Assembly: GCA_944380635.1 (NCBI GenBank)
Contig: CALWID010000005.1
Coordinates: forward strand, 1 to 64,000
Direction: 5' to 3'
Length of the DNA: 64,000 nucleotides
From: an uncultured Eubacterium sp.
Lineage (GTDB): Bacteria; Bacillota; Clostridia; Oscillospirales; Acutalibacteraceae
The notes beneath the pieces were generated by a model. That model was given only the letters and a program-made list of their open reading frames with translations. It was not told the origin of the DNA and did not search any database. Below are positions 1 through 8,011 of the stretch, in pieces. The number at the start of each line of letters is the position of its first letter. The stretch's first letter is position 1. Both the position numbers and the translations under genes were made by a program.

Positions 1-798
1 GTTTTTTTGATTTCCTTTACCGTTTCGCTTCTTGCTAATTTCAATCTACTGAATTTGGCAGGGTTAGTGGATTTAGTGATTTATATAAGCAGTGGTATAT
101 TAGCTGCCATTTTTATGATAATTTTTGTGTACGCCAAAAATCTCCTTTATCTCCGAGAACAGGAGCAGCGGGACAAGGTGCAGATCGCACAGCTTCAGCA
201 GCAGTACGCCTACTATCAGGACAAGCTGAAAGACGAGGAACGCATACGCTCCATTTACCACGATATGAAAAATCATCTGCTTGTACTGGAAGGCAGTCAG
301 GGAACGGAAGTTACCCGGCAGATGGCGCAGGAGCTTCGCTCGCAGATAGCGGACTATGAAAACTATATCCATACAGGCAATGACTTTCTTGATATTATCA
401 TAAGGGACAAGGCGGAAAAAGCCCATGAAAAGAACATCGACTTTTCTGCTTTTATAGATTTCAGTGGAATAGATTTCATAGAGCCGCTTGACATCAGCAC
501 TATGTTTGGCAACGGGATCGACAACGCTATTGAAGCAAGCGAGAAGCTGCCGGAGGATCAGCGTGTAATTCTTGTGAAAGCGGGCAAGGTGCAGGATTTT
601 GTGTCTATCCTAATAGAGAATAACTGTTCCGATAAGGTATACACAGACGGTCATACCACAAAGACAGATAAGTTCCTGCACGGCTTTGGCATTTCCAATA
701 TGAAAAAGGCTGCGGAAAAGTACAAAGGCACCTGTACCACCACGCAGGAAAACGGGAAATTTACTTTAAAGATATTGCTGCCTGTATCAAAGCAATAG
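1..798 (+). CDS. Sensor histidine kinase, GHKL/AgrC type (5' partial)
   Basis: The frame is open from the first base of the window, so the N-terminal part lies outside and the TTG at 7 is not a real start. What remains is the end of a membrane region, a coiled-coil linker rich in Gln and Glu, and a catalytic core. The phosphoacceptor His is in YHDMKNHL, the N box is NGIDNAIEA, and the glycine box is HGFGISNMKKA. These are hallmarks of the AgrC/VirS-like (HPK10) class that usually senses peptide signals and phosphorylates a LytTR response regulator. No regulator is visible here; it would be upstream. A strong hairpin terminator follows the stop, so this is the last gene of its operon. Confidence 0.85.
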   Translation, partial: VFLISFTVSLLANFNLLNLAGLVDLVIYISSGILAAIFMIIFVYAKNLLYLREQEQRDKVQIAQLQQQYAYYQDKLKDEERIRSIYHDMKNHLLVLEGSQGTEVTRQMAQELRSQIADYENYIHTGNDFLDIIIRDKAEKAHEKNIDFSAFIDFSGIDFIEPLDISTMFGNGIDNAIEASEKLPEDQRVILVKAGKVQDFVSILIENNCSDKVYTDGHTTKTDKFLHGFGISNMKKAAEKYKGTCTTTQENGKFTLKILLPVSKQ

Positions 799-835
799 CA
801 CAAGTCAAATATTCCAAGAAACACTTATTACAACA

Positions 836-877
836 CCGAGAGGTTTTCTTTGAGAAGATCTCTCGGCTGTTTTTTTG
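836..877 (+). terminator. Rho-independent terminator after sensor kinase
   Basis: CCGAGAG at 836-842 pairs with CTCTCGG at 860-866, followed by a run of eight T from 870. Confidence 0.85.
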
Positions 878-1083
878 CCCTTTTATTAGAAATTGCGGAG
901 ATGTTAGATTTTGCGCTTTCTGTTGATTTTTAGCCAAACTGCTGTAAAATGCAGTTGAAAAGTCTGCCGAACAGTTTATCTAAGCAGTTTTCAAAATGTT
1001 CTTAACAATTCTTTATTTTTATTTTACCCTGTTTTAAAAGAGCGGGGGTATTATTGGGGTAAACACGGAAAGGAGTGTGTTTT

Positions 1084-1893
1084 ATGAATATACTTGTAAC
1101 GATTGATAAAAATTACGCTGATGTACTTGTCAGAATGTTAAAAACTTTGGCTGCGTCAAATAAATGCGATTTTGATGTTTACATAGCGCACAGTTCGCTT
1201 ACTTTTACCGAGTTAACTTATATACAGAAAAAAGTGGACTGCAGCCGCATAAAAATGCATCCGATAAAAATTCCTCCGCAACTTTTTGACGGCGCTCACT
1301 TTACAAAGCGTATCACAAAGGAAACTTATTACAGGCTGCTGCTTTTTGAGTATCTGCCTGAATATGTTGACAGAATTCTTTACCTTGACCCCGATATAGC
1401 AGTGCTTAATTCAGTAAGGCTTATTTACAATATGGAGTTCGGCGATATGATTTTTGCGGGAGCAGGCCATACCCGCGGCGTCATTAAAGCGTTTAACAGA
1501 ATGCGCCTCGGGCTGGGAGCGCACAGCGATTATATAAATGCCGGGGTGCTGATGATAAATGTTGAAAATATGCGCAAATACATTACGGCTGATGAAATTT
1601 TTACCTATATTTCCAAGAAAGGAAAAAGCCTTTTTCAGGCTGACCAAGATGTTATAAACGCGCTGTTTAAAGATAAGATAATATCAATAAATCCCTGCTT
1701 TTATAATCTTGATGAGGCAACTTACAGAAGAAACCGCCTTAATCTTCAGTGGGTAAGGAAAAATACTGTTTTTGTGCATTATAACGGCAAAAACAAGCCG
1801 TGGAAAAATAATTACCGCGGCGAACTTGATGTTTTCTGGCATGAAAAAAGAGAGCAAATCAAAAATTCTGCTCAGTTCGAGGCGGCGGTGTAA
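1084..1893 (+). CDS. Glycosyltransferase family 8 protein
   Basis: Predicted retaining glycosyltransferase that moves a hexose from a nucleotide sugar onto a cell-surface acceptor. The metal-binding DxD motif is seen as D102-P-D104 in LYLDPDIAV. The C-terminal GT8 signature HxxGxxKPW appears as HYNGKNKPW. Length of about 269 residues fits a bare catalytic domain with no added membrane anchor. I chose ATG 1084 because AAGGAG lies about 8 bases upstream; the GTG at 1075 would overlap that site. The stop codon overlaps the next start (TAATG), so it is translationally coupled to the TVP38-like membrane protein. Acceptor and sugar cannot be read from the sequence. Confidence 0.85.
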   Translation: MNILVTIDKNYADVLVRMLKTLAASNKCDFDVYIAHSSLTFTELTYIQKKVDCSRIKMHPIKIPPQLFDGAHFTKRITKETYYRLLLFEYLPEYVDRILYLDPDIAVLNSVRLIYNMEFGDMIFAGAGHTRGVIKAFNRMRLGLGAHSDYINAGVLMINVENMRKYITADEIFTYISKKGKSLFQADQDVINALFKDKIISINPCFYNLDEATYRRNRLNLQWVRKNTVFVHYNGKNKPWKNNYRGELDVFWHEKREQIKNSAQFEAAV

Positions 1894-2630
1894 TGAATAA
1901 AATATTAAAACTTAAAAGCATTTCAAAAAGGCAGTGGGCGTTTGCGGCAGTATCAGCCGCCGTTGTGCTCGGCAGTTTCATTGCTCTGTATCTTACGCTC
2001 GGCAAAGAACTGATGAGCGTAATAACAGACCGCGATATTTTTAAAGCCTGGCTCGCAGGATTTCAGATTCCGGCGAATGCCGTATTCGTTTTTATCCGCG
2101 CGTTTCAAACGGTGGTAAAAATTATCCCCGCAGAGCCTCTTGAGATAGGCTCCGGCTATGTTTGGGGCACTTTCGGCGGATTTTTCTATTGCATGCTCGG
2201 CACGGAAATAGGCTCGCTTATAATTCTTGCCCTAACAAGAATATTCGGCGTAAGGTTTGTAAAAATCTTTGTTGATATTAATAAAATCAACGAATGGAGT
2301 TTTATTAAAAATTCCAAAAGGAAATATCTGCTCCTTTTTATAATTTATCTTATCCCCGGAACGCCTAAAGATTTAATTACATATTTTATAGGGCTTACGG
2401 ACACAAAGTTTCTGCCGTTCCTCATCATAACGGGCATAGCAAGGATACCCGCCATAATTTCATCAACTTATTGCGGCAGTAGTCTTATAGATAATAATTA
2501 CACGCTTTTTATAGCGGTGTTCGCTGTAATAACCATAGCGTCCGCGCTCGGCACATATTTCGGTATGAAATATATGAAAAAACTTAAAGATAAAGATAAA
2601 TTTCAAAAGCAGGAAATGCAGTTGTTATAA
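1893..2630 (+). CDS. TVP38/TMEM64 (VTT/DedA-like) membrane protein
   Basis: Integral membrane protein with an N-terminal transmembrane helix and a VTT/SNARE-associated core. Visible signatures are AEPLEIGSGYVWGTFGGF, followed by a Gly-rich re-entrant region and IYLIPGTPKDLITYFIGLT. The family is linked to lipid scrambling or transport and membrane homeostasis, but the substrate of this member is unknown. The start overlaps the GT8 stop by one base. The coupling suggests both act on the same envelope lipid or glycolipid; that is inference. A bidirectional terminator follows. Confidence 0.8.
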   Translation: MNKILKLKSISKRQWAFAAVSAAVVLGSFIALYLTLGKELMSVITDRDIFKAWLAGFQIPANAVFVFIRAFQTVVKIIPAEPLEIGSGYVWGTFGGFFYCMLGTEIGSLIILALTRIFGVRFVKIFVDINKINEWSFIKNSKRKYLLLFIIYLIPGTPKDLITYFIGLTDTKFLPFLIITGIARIPAIISSTYCGSSLIDNNYTLFIAVFAVITIASALGTYFGMKYMKKLKDKDKFQKQEMQLL

Positions 2631-2665
2631 AACATTCAATTTTGAATTAAGAAGAATTATAAATA

Positions 2666-2705
2666 AACGCCGGTATCTGATTTGTGATACCGGCGTTATT
2701 AATTT
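2666..2705. terminator. Bidirectional terminator between convergent genes
   Basis: AACGCCGGTATC (2666-2677) pairs perfectly with GATACCGGCGTT (2686-2697). The flanks are AT-rich on both sides, so it can serve both the TVP38-like gene and the acyltransferase-like gene on the other strand. Confidence 0.8.
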
Positions 2706-2710
2706 GCCGT

Positions 2711-3979
2711 TTAAATCGCGCACGCGCAGGTTACTTTTAATCCTTTTGAGGCAAGAATATCCATAAAATACCTTACTATTTTAAATCCGTTTCCGGCAAA
2801 GGAAAGAGTGGCGCAAAGAGTATCCGCAAAACTTACAACCGCGCAGTTTATCGGGTTAATATATGTTTCGCCGAGAGTTACGGTTATCATATTTATATGT
2901 TCTTCCATTTCCGGCGGCAGTTTTACGGCGCCTAAGTTGGTTACGGTTGAGGTGTAATTGTTTTCGCCAAACAGGCGAAACGCCGTCTTCATAACGGGCT
3001 TTTTAAGAAATGAAGGCGCCATTCGTGAAATCAGCATTTTTTCATCGGCAACATTGCGGCAGACATCTTCGTATAGTTGTTCTTTGCTGATTTTGTTGTT
3101 CATTTCATTTTTTATAGCGCTTAAAACATCTTCAAAACTCATTTTCCCGTCCGGCGATATATCCGCTGTAATGAAAGATGAAAAATTCCTCAGCGTTGAA
3201 CTTTTCCAGTATTTCCTGAGGTTTACGGGTATAGAGAGCCTGAGCGGCTTTTTTGCCGTGCTGCAGTCATCGTTATACATATCTATAAGCGCCATAGAAT
3301 ACGCGGCGGCTATAAACTGCGTTACCGTGCAGTTGTATTTGCGCGTAAGTTTTCTCAGTTGACAAAGTGAAACGCATACTTCATCTCTGTAAAAACGCTC
3401 GTTTTCCCTGTCAATTTTAATCTGATAGGCGCTGCTGCCCTTGCGCGCTTTTCCGGCGCTGCCGTCATATATCCTAAGGAAATCATCTTCATATTCTTTT
3501 TCACAGGGTTTGTCCCGCCATTCTTTAATGCCGTAGTTTTCCGCGCCCTTTATTTCATATCCGCAAATCTGCAAATACCTTAATATCAGCGCCTTAACAA
3601 ATTCCATAGCGCCGCCGCCGTCTGTTACGGCGTGGAAAAATTCGCACCTTATTTCGCAGCCGTTTATGTTTATCCTGAAAAGCGGGCGCTTTTTATCTTT
3701 GGTGTTTATCGGTTTGCATATGTCATTAGAGTCTGTTATTATGTCAAGGTCTTTCGCTTTTGAAAAATAATCCCAAAACATTCCTTTTTTCAGGCGCACA
3801 TAAAAACTCGGAAATCTTTCCGCCAGGTCTTTAACCGCCTTTTTTAAATTTTCTTTGTTCGCCTCTTCTTTTAAATATACTGATATAGCAAATACCGCGT
3901 TCCATTTTTTAGTCATTGCCGCCGGGTAGATTTTTGCGGCGTTGTCAAGCGGTATAAGTTTTTCTTTTTTTGTTTTCAT
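2711..3979 (-). CDS. Condensation/alcohol acetyltransferase-like protein
   Basis: A 422-residue protein of the CoA-dependent acyltransferase fold (AATase/condensation-domain superfamily). The catalytic HxxxDG motif is present as H116-A-V-T-D120-G121, followed by GGAMEFVKALILRY. A second conserved part is the LRLSIPVNLRKYW region. It has no signal peptide and is probably cytoplasmic. Such genes occur singly in clostridia, and the natural substrates are usually unknown: ester formation and acyl transfer to small molecules are both possible. It is monocistronic. The 100 bases upstream of its start carry two perfect palindromes that look like operators. Confidence 0.7.
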   Translation of the reverse strand: MKTKKEKLIPLDNAAKIYPAAMTKKWNAVFAISVYLKEEANKENLKKAVKDLAERFPSFYVRLKKGMFWDYFSKAKDLDIITDSNDICKPINTKDKKRPLFRININGCEIRCEFFHAVTDGGGAMEFVKALILRYLQICGYEIKGAENYGIKEWRDKPCEKEYEDDFLRIYDGSAGKARKGSSAYQIKIDRENERFYRDEVCVSLCQLRKLTRKYNCTVTQFIAAAYSMALIDMYNDDCSTAKKPLRLSIPVNLRKYWKSSTLRNFSSFITADISPDGKMSFEDVLSAIKNEMNNKISKEQLYEDVCRNVADEKMLISRMAPSFLKKPVMKTAFRLFGENNYTSTVTNLGAVKLPPEMEEHINMITVTLGETYINPINCAVVSFADTLCATLSFAGNGFKIVRYFMDILASKGLKVTCACAI

Positions 3980-4063
3980 AATGGTTACCTCCGCAGCGCG
4001 TCACGGCGCTTTCTTTTCGCCTTTTATGTTATCCGCTATAAATGAAAAACGCCATTAACTTAA

Positions 4064-4087
4064 GTTTACATTTCCGTAAATGTAAAC
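4064..4087. promoter_or_regulatory. Palindromic operator O1 upstream of the acyltransferase-like gene
   Basis: GTTTACATTT (4064-4073) and AAATGTAAAC (4078-4087) form a perfect 10-base inverted repeat with spacer CCGT. On the minus strand it holds a TTTACA hexamer 17 bases before TTAAGT, so it may overlap the -35 element of the minus-strand gene. The arms suit a dimeric repressor such as a TetR-type protein; the regulator is not identified. Confidence 0.65.
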
Positions 4088-4110
4088 CTCAAAGGGCAGA
4101 ATAAACAGCA

Positions 4111-4130
4111 ATGTAAACCCCGGTTTACAT
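4111..4130. promoter_or_regulatory. Palindromic operator O2, same core as O1
   Basis: ATGTAAACC (4111-4119) and GGTTTACAT (4122-4130) form a perfect 9-base inverted repeat with a 2-base spacer. It shares the ATGTAAAC/GTTTACAT core with O1. The O1 and O2 centres are about 45 bases apart. Confidence 0.65.
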
Positions 4131-4211
4131 CAAATTACCGCCGCGCAGTTATAAAATTTTTGCTTTATGTGAATAATTGTTTTTGAAAACGGTAAACACC
4201 GTGCCTGATTG

Positions 4212-4240
4212 TTGTTTTTTATAGGATAATATGATAAAAT
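4212..4240 (+). promoter_or_regulatory. Sigma-A-type promoter for the GT2/GtrA pair
   Basis: TTGTTT at 4212-4217, a 17-base spacer, and TAAAAT at 4235-4240, about 100 bases before the GT2 start. Confidence 0.5.
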
Positions 4241-4340
4241 AATATCTGATTTATATAAATTTATATATATTTATACATTATTATTTATCCGGAATATAAA
4301 TGCGCACTTATGCACTGCAATATAAAAAGGCTGTGGTTAA

Positions 4341-5303
4341 ATGAAACTTTCTCTTGTTGTTCCCTGTTATAACGAAGAGGGAAATGTTGAAAAATTTTAT
4401 TCTGAAGTAAAAAAAGTTTTTAGCGGTAAAGTTGAAAACTATGAATTTGTTTTCATAAATGACGGCAGTAAGGATAAAACTTATGAACTTCTTAAAAAAA
4501 TATATGAAGAGCAAAACGGCTCGCAGGTGCAGGTGCTTTCTTTCAGCCGCAATTTCGGCAAAGAGGCTGCTATTTACGCAGGTCTGAAAGCCGCCGAGGG
4601 AGATCTTGTCTGCCTTATTGACGCTGATTTGCAGCAGCGCCCCGAAGTTGTGCTTCAAATGCTTGATATTATGAAAAAAGACCCGAATGTGGATTGCGTA
4701 ACCGCTTATCAGGAGGTGCGCAGGGAAAATAAAATTATGAGCGCAATGAAATCCGCGTTTTATAAAATAATTAACGCGGCGTCGGAAGTCCCGTTTGTAA
4801 ACGGCGCGTCCGATTTCAGGCTTATGAAGCGTAAAATGGTAGAGGCAGTCCTTGAAATGGGCGAGTATCACCGCTTTTCAAAAGGCATTTTCAGTTTTGT
4901 GGGATTTAATACGGTTTGTATGCCGTATACAGTCTGCGAAAGGGAGAGCGGCGAGTCAAAGTGGAGTTTTATAAAACTTTTAAAATACGCGGTGGAGGGT
5001 ATTGTTTCGTTTACTACTTTTCCGCTTAAACTTTCCACCTATATCGGTTTTATCTCTTCTTTAGTTTCAATAATTTATCTTGTTGTGGTAGTTATCCAAA
5101 AACTCGTGTTCGGCATAGATGTGCCCGGCTACGCAACAATCGTTGTTCTTGTTCTTCTTTTAGGTGGGCTTCAACTTTTCTGCCTTGGAATTTTGGGCGA
5201 GTATATTTCAAAAATTTATGTTCAGGTTAAAAACAGACCGATATATATATTGAAAGAACACCTGGGCGGCGAAGAAAAAAATAAAAAAGATGAGCAGGAT
5301 TAA
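4341..5303 (+). CDS. Polyprenyl-phosphate glycosyltransferase, GtrB-like (GT2)
   Basis: GT2-family enzyme of about 320 residues that would load a sugar from a nucleotide donor onto undecaprenyl phosphate at the inner membrane face. The nucleotide-binding start SLVVPCYNEEGNV, DGSKDKT, and the DxD motif D94-A-D96 followed by LQQRPE are all seen. Two strong transmembrane helices (about residues 230-250 and 262-288) close the protein, as in GtrB/DPM1-like enzymes. Its last 14 bases overlap the following GtrA gene, the classic partner. The Shine-Dalgarno is weak, and the start was chosen by homology of the first strand. Confidence 0.85.
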   Translation: MKLSLVVPCYNEEGNVEKFYSEVKKVFSGKVENYEFVFINDGSKDKTYELLKKIYEEQNGSQVQVLSFSRNFGKEAAIYAGLKAAEGDLVCLIDADLQQRPEVVLQMLDIMKKDPNVDCVTAYQEVRRENKIMSAMKSAFYKIINAASEVPFVNGASDFRLMKRKMVEAVLEMGEYHRFSKGIFSFVGFNTVCMPYTVCERESGESKWSFIKLLKYAVEGIVSFTTFPLKLSTYIGFISSLVSIIYLVVVVIQKLVFGIDVPGYATIVVLVLLLGGLQLFCLGILGEYISKIYVQVKNRPIYILKEHLGGEEKNKKDEQD

Positions 5304-5781
5304 AGATATTTTTGTTAAATATAAGGAAATTTTAACTTATGTTGTTTTCGGCGTGCTTACAACGCTTGTGAATTTCGTCTGTTTCTGGGCGCTCGGCAGG
5401 CTGTTTGGCAATAATGCTTATCTGTTGAATAATGCCGCCGCGTGGATAATTTCCGTTATATTTGCTTATGTAACAAATAAACTTTGGGTTTTTGAATCCA
5501 AAAACTGGAATATTAAAATCGTTGCCGCAGAGGCTGCCGAGTTTTTCGCCGCGCGCCTTTTCAGTTTCGGCGTTGAGGAGGGCTGCCTCTGGCTCTTGGT
5601 TGATATTTTTAATATGGGCAGCCTTTCTTTCACTTTCTTAGGGTTTGAGATTACCGGGCAGTTAATTGCAAAAGTAATTCTTGCCGTTATAGTTGTAATT
5701 CTGAATTATTTTTTCAGCAAATTCGTAATTTTTGCAGGAAAAAAGAAAAATTCAAGCGGCGCCTGCAAAAAATCAGAATAA
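5290..5781 (+). CDS. GtrA family membrane protein
   Basis: A 163-residue protein with four predicted transmembrane segments. It carries the GtrA signature near the N-terminus (LTYVVFGVLTTLVNFVCFW) and the conserved YVTNKLWVF motif. GtrA-like proteins are thought to help flip polyprenyl-linked sugars made by GtrB. The start ATG overlaps the end of the upstream GT2 gene, which implies translational coupling and a joint role in decorating a surface polymer. No third Gtr transferase is adjacent. A strong terminator ends the operon. Confidence 0.85.
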   Translation: MSRIKDIFVKYKEILTYVVFGVLTTLVNFVCFWALGRLFGNNAYLLNNAAAWIISVIFAYVTNKLWVFESKNWNIKIVAAEAAEFFAARLFSFGVEEGCLWLLVDIFNMGSLSFTFLGFEITGQLIAKVILAVIVVILNYFFSKFVIFAGKKKNSSGACKKSE

Positions 5782-5797
5782 ATCCGTTAAAAAATGA

Positions 5798-5828
5798 GCG
5801 GAGCGCAAAAGAGCGCTCCGCATTTTTA
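5798..5828 (+). terminator. Terminator after gtrA-like gene
   Basis: GCGGAGCGC (5798-5806) pairs with GCGCTCCGC (5813-5821), followed by ATTTTTAT. Confidence 0.85.
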
Positions 5829-5855
5829 TTGCCGCAGCATTTTATAATCGCAGTA

Positions 5856-6089
5856 TCAGTTATCCCACGGCCACGGGTCTTTAAGCCATTCGTCGCTGTT
5901 GTTTTCGCCAAGGGTTATAGGCCCGTATTCTTTCTCAAATTCCTTTTTTAGCGCATTAAATTCCGCAGTGTATTTTTCATAAAGTTTATGCGCCTCCGGG
6001 CAGCCGTTGTGCGTGTCAAGATAAACTCTCATCTCCCACATAGCAAACTGCGCCGCGGAAAGTTTCTTAAGCATTTTTTCTCTGTTCAT
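5856..6089 (-). CDS. cotJB: Spore coat protein CotJB
   Basis: A 77-residue spore coat protein. The family features visible are the N-terminal LKKLSAAQFAMWEMRVYLDTH and the Trp/Pro-rich end DEWLKDPWPWDN. The start at 6089 was chosen because it overlaps the stop of cotJA (ATGA), giving translational coupling. In Bacillus the operon is cotJA-cotJB-cotJC, where CotJC is a manganese-catalase-like protein. Here no cotJC follows: the next gene downstream is the convergent gtrA-like gene. Expression in the mother cell (sigma-E) is expected from the family but not tested here. Confidence 0.85.
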   Translation of the reverse strand: MNREKMLKKLSAAQFAMWEMRVYLDTHNGCPEAHKLYEKYTAEFNALKKEFEKEYGPITLGENNSDEWLKDPWPWDN

Positions 6090-6301
6090 TTCTGCACACC
6101 CTTTCCACAAAACGGTTTGTCAAGTTCCGGAAATATCGTGCCCGCGTTAAGCCCCGTCATAGTGTCGTCAAACAAAACGGGCTGCTGCTGAAAAGGAACA
6201 TAAGCCATAGTAACAGTTGCGTTTGCAGGCAGCGGAGAAGGAATATCATGCGCCGGCTTTTTAAGAAAACTCGGGTTAAATTTATCTTCGTATTTAAACA
6301 T
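6086..6301 (-). CDS. cotJA: Spore coat associated protein CotJA
   Basis: A 71-residue protein with the CotJA hallmarks: MAYVPFQQQPVLFD, then GLNAGTIFPELDKPFCGK. In Bacillus the CotJ proteins form an inner coat layer. The start at 6301 is preceded on the minus strand by GGAGAT. Its stop overlaps the cotJB start by four bases. Together with cotJB it marks the organism as a spore former or a recent descendant of one. Confidence 0.85.
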   Translation of the reverse strand: MFKYEDKFNPSFLKKPAHDIPSPLPANATVTMAYVPFQQQPVLFDDTMTGLNAGTIFPELDKPFCGKGVQK

Positions 6302-6509
6302 GGTATATCTCCTTTAAGTTAATCCGCTTTGATAATGTATTTTCGCAAGGCGGATTTTTTTAAAGTGAAAAATTCGTAATTTCACCTCAGTTCATAATAT
6401 GCCGAAGGGCTAAAAAAGTTTTTAAGCATATAATAAAATACGGATGTTTAAAATCGTAAAATCAAGGCAAAACTATAAACGGAACAAAAATAAAACAAAG
6501 GTGATAATT

Positions 6510-6851
6510 ATGACTGTTAAACGCGGCGATATTTATTATGCCGATTTAAGCCCCGTAGTGGGCTCGGAGCAGGGCGGCGTAAGGCCGGTGCTCATCGTTC
6601 AGAATGATGTAGGCAACAGATTTTCACCAACCGTTATAGCCGCCGCCATCACAAGCCAGAAAGATAAAACAAATCTTCCCACTCATATAGAGGTGGACGC
6701 GGGTCATTGCGGCCTTGCCAAGGATAGCATTGTGCTTCTTGAGCAGGTGCGCACTATTGATAAGCGCCGCCTGAGGGAAAAAATGGGCGCTCTTGATGTT
6801 GGCGATATGGGCAAGGTGAATGAGGCTCTTTCCGTTTCATTCGGTCTTTAA
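6510..6851 (+). CDS. ndoA: Endoribonuclease toxin EndoA (MazF/PemK family)
   Basis: A 113-residue sequence-specific mRNA endonuclease. The fold-defining GDIYYADLSPVVGSEQGG is followed by catalytic Arg25 (GGVRPVLIV) and Thr48 (AAITSQ), at the same numbers as in Bacillus EndoA. I chose ATG 6510 because AAGGTGA sits just upstream; the 22-codon extension from 6444 has no such site. In Bacillus an antitoxin gene (ndoAI) lies directly upstream. Here the 200 bases upstream hold no antitoxin ORF, only the divergent cotJA start region. The antitoxin could be elsewhere or absent. A terminator follows, so the gene is monocistronic. Confidence 0.88.
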   Translation: MTVKRGDIYYADLSPVVGSEQGGVRPVLIVQNDVGNRFSPTVIAAAITSQKDKTNLPTHIEVDAGHCGLAKDSIVLLEQVRTIDKRRLREKMGALDVGDMGKVNEALSVSFGL

Positions 6852-6897
6852 TTATAACGGCATAAACGGCGCTGTTGTTACAGCACCTAAGTGCCGG

Positions 6898-6922
6898 GCG
6901 GCTCTTTGAGCCGCTTTTTTAT
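6898..6922 (+). terminator. Terminator after ndoA
   Basis: GCGGCTC (6898-6904) and GAGCCGC (6908-6914) with a 3-base loop, then six T. Confidence 0.85.
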
Positions 6923-6943
6923 TTACCGTAAAATTATAAGCGG

Positions 6944-6972
6944 TTGAAATGCTCAGCGTAAAATGTTAAAAT
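6944..6972 (+). promoter_or_regulatory. Sigma-A-type promoter for dut
   Basis: TTGAAA at 6944-6949, a 17-base spacer, and TAAAAT at 6967-6972, about 30 bases before the dut start. Confidence 0.6.
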
Positions 6973-7004
6973 AATACGAAAATAATTTTAAAGGCGGTTT
7001 TCTT

Positions 7005-7520
7005 ATGCAAAGAATTGCTGAGTTTCAGAAAGTGAGTTTTTCGCAGTTTGAGGAGGATTTCAAAAAGAATTTTCCGGAATGTGAAAATGTAAAAGAAATT
7101 TATGATTCAATAAAACTCCCGAAGAGGGCAACCACCGGCTCTGCCGGCTATGATTTTTACGCCCCGGCGGATATTACCGTAAAAAAAGGCAAAAGCGTGC
7201 TTATTCCAACGGGAATAAGAGCCAAAATTGAGGACGGGTGGGTGCTTCAGATATTCCCGCGCTCCGGTCTCGGGTTTAAGCACAGAATTCAACTTGATAA
7301 TACAGTGGGCATAATAGACGCCGATTATTACAATTCTTCAAACGAAGGGCATATAATGATAAAAATTTCCTGCGACGCTCATGACGACGGGCACTGCGTA
7401 TCACTCGCCGCGGGGGACGGCTTTGCCCAGGGCATTTTTATTCCTTTCGGCATAGTTGCTGATGATGACGCAAGCGGCGTTCGGGACGGCGGATTCGGCT
7501 CCACAAGCAAAAAATCCTGA
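7005..7520 (+). CDS. dut: dUTP diphosphatase (dUTPase)
   Basis: Trimeric dUTPase of 171 residues. It hydrolyses dUTP to dUMP and pyrophosphate, keeping uracil out of DNA and feeding dTMP synthesis. The five conserved motifs can be followed: AGYDFYAP, PRSGLGFKHRI, LDNTVGIIDADYY, a weaker GDGFAQGIF, and the C-terminal GGFGSTS lid. An N-terminal extension of about 35 residues precedes the first motif, as in several clostridial homologues. The start ATG is preceded by AAAGGCGG. It stands alone with its own promoter. Confidence 0.9.
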   Translation: MQRIAEFQKVSFSQFEEDFKKNFPECENVKEIYDSIKLPKRATTGSAGYDFYAPADITVKKGKSVLIPTGIRAKIEDGWVLQIFPRSGLGFKHRIQLDNTVGIIDADYYNSSNEGHIMIKISCDAHDDGHCVSLAAGDGFAQGIFIPFGIVADDDASGVRDGGFGSTSKKS

Positions 7521-7612
7521 GTTATTTTGCTCCCGCCGGCAGTAATAAGGCGCAAAAGCAGTTAAATTAAGGCTTTTTAAGCGGCTTTTTTATACATTAT
7601 TTGCTAAAATGC

Positions 7613-7641
7613 TTGACAATTCAGTCTTATTTGATTATAAT
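7613..7641 (+). promoter_or_regulatory. Consensus sigma-A promoter for rpsU
   Basis: TTGACA at 7613-7618, a 17-base spacer and TATAAT at 7636-7641. Both hexamers match the consensus exactly, as expected for a highly expressed ribosomal protein gene. Confidence 0.9.
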
Positions 7642-7713
7642 TTTGTGCGGATATTCAAAAAATATTCAAAATTTGTGATTACCCCTGACAGCAGGTCGGA
7701 GGGAGGGAATTAA

Positions 7714-7890
7714 GTGAGCCAGGTCAGAATTAAAGAAAATGAATCTCTTGACAGCGCTATCCGCCGTTTTAAGCGGCAGACTTCTCGCGACGGCATTATT
7801 CAGGAAGTACGCAAAAGAGAGCATTATGAAAAGCCTTCGGTTGCTCGTAAAAAGAAGAGCGAAGCCGCTCGCAAAAGAAAGTATAAATAA
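7714..7890 (+). CDS. rpsU: 30S ribosomal protein S21
   Basis: A short gene of 58 codons. The product begins (M)[18 protein letters not shown] and ends in a Lys/Arg-rich tail [13 protein letters not shown], which is diagnostic of bS21. The start is GTG at 7714, preceded by the strong Shine-Dalgarno GGAGGGAGG. S21 is the last protein to join the small subunit near the 16S 3' end and helps initiation. The gene has a perfect-consensus promoter and its own terminator, so it is monocistronic and probably very strongly transcribed. Confidence 0.95.
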   Translation: MSQVRIKENESLDSAIRRFKRQTSRDGIIQEVRKREHYEKPSVARKKKSEAARKRKYK

Positions 7891-7907
7891 TCTTACATAA
7901 AAGATAA

Positions 7908-7944
7908 AAGGGGAACGGGCTGTTTCGTTCCCCTTGTTTTCTTT
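7908..7944 (+). terminator. Terminator after rpsU
   Basis: AAGGGGAACG (7908-7917) pairs with CGTTCCCCTT (7926-7935), followed by GTTTTCTTT. Confidence 0.85.
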
Positions 7945-8011
7945 AAATAAGCATGATAAATCCGAAATCACGCCGCGCTTTACCGGCGGCGGTATGAAAG
8001 GCGTTTTGATA

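Noticed and set aside
4308..4871. A 187-codon minus-strand open frame over the GT2 gene
   Set aside because: GT2 motifs on the plus strand are complete; this frame is rich in Phe/Lys/Asn as expected for a shadow.
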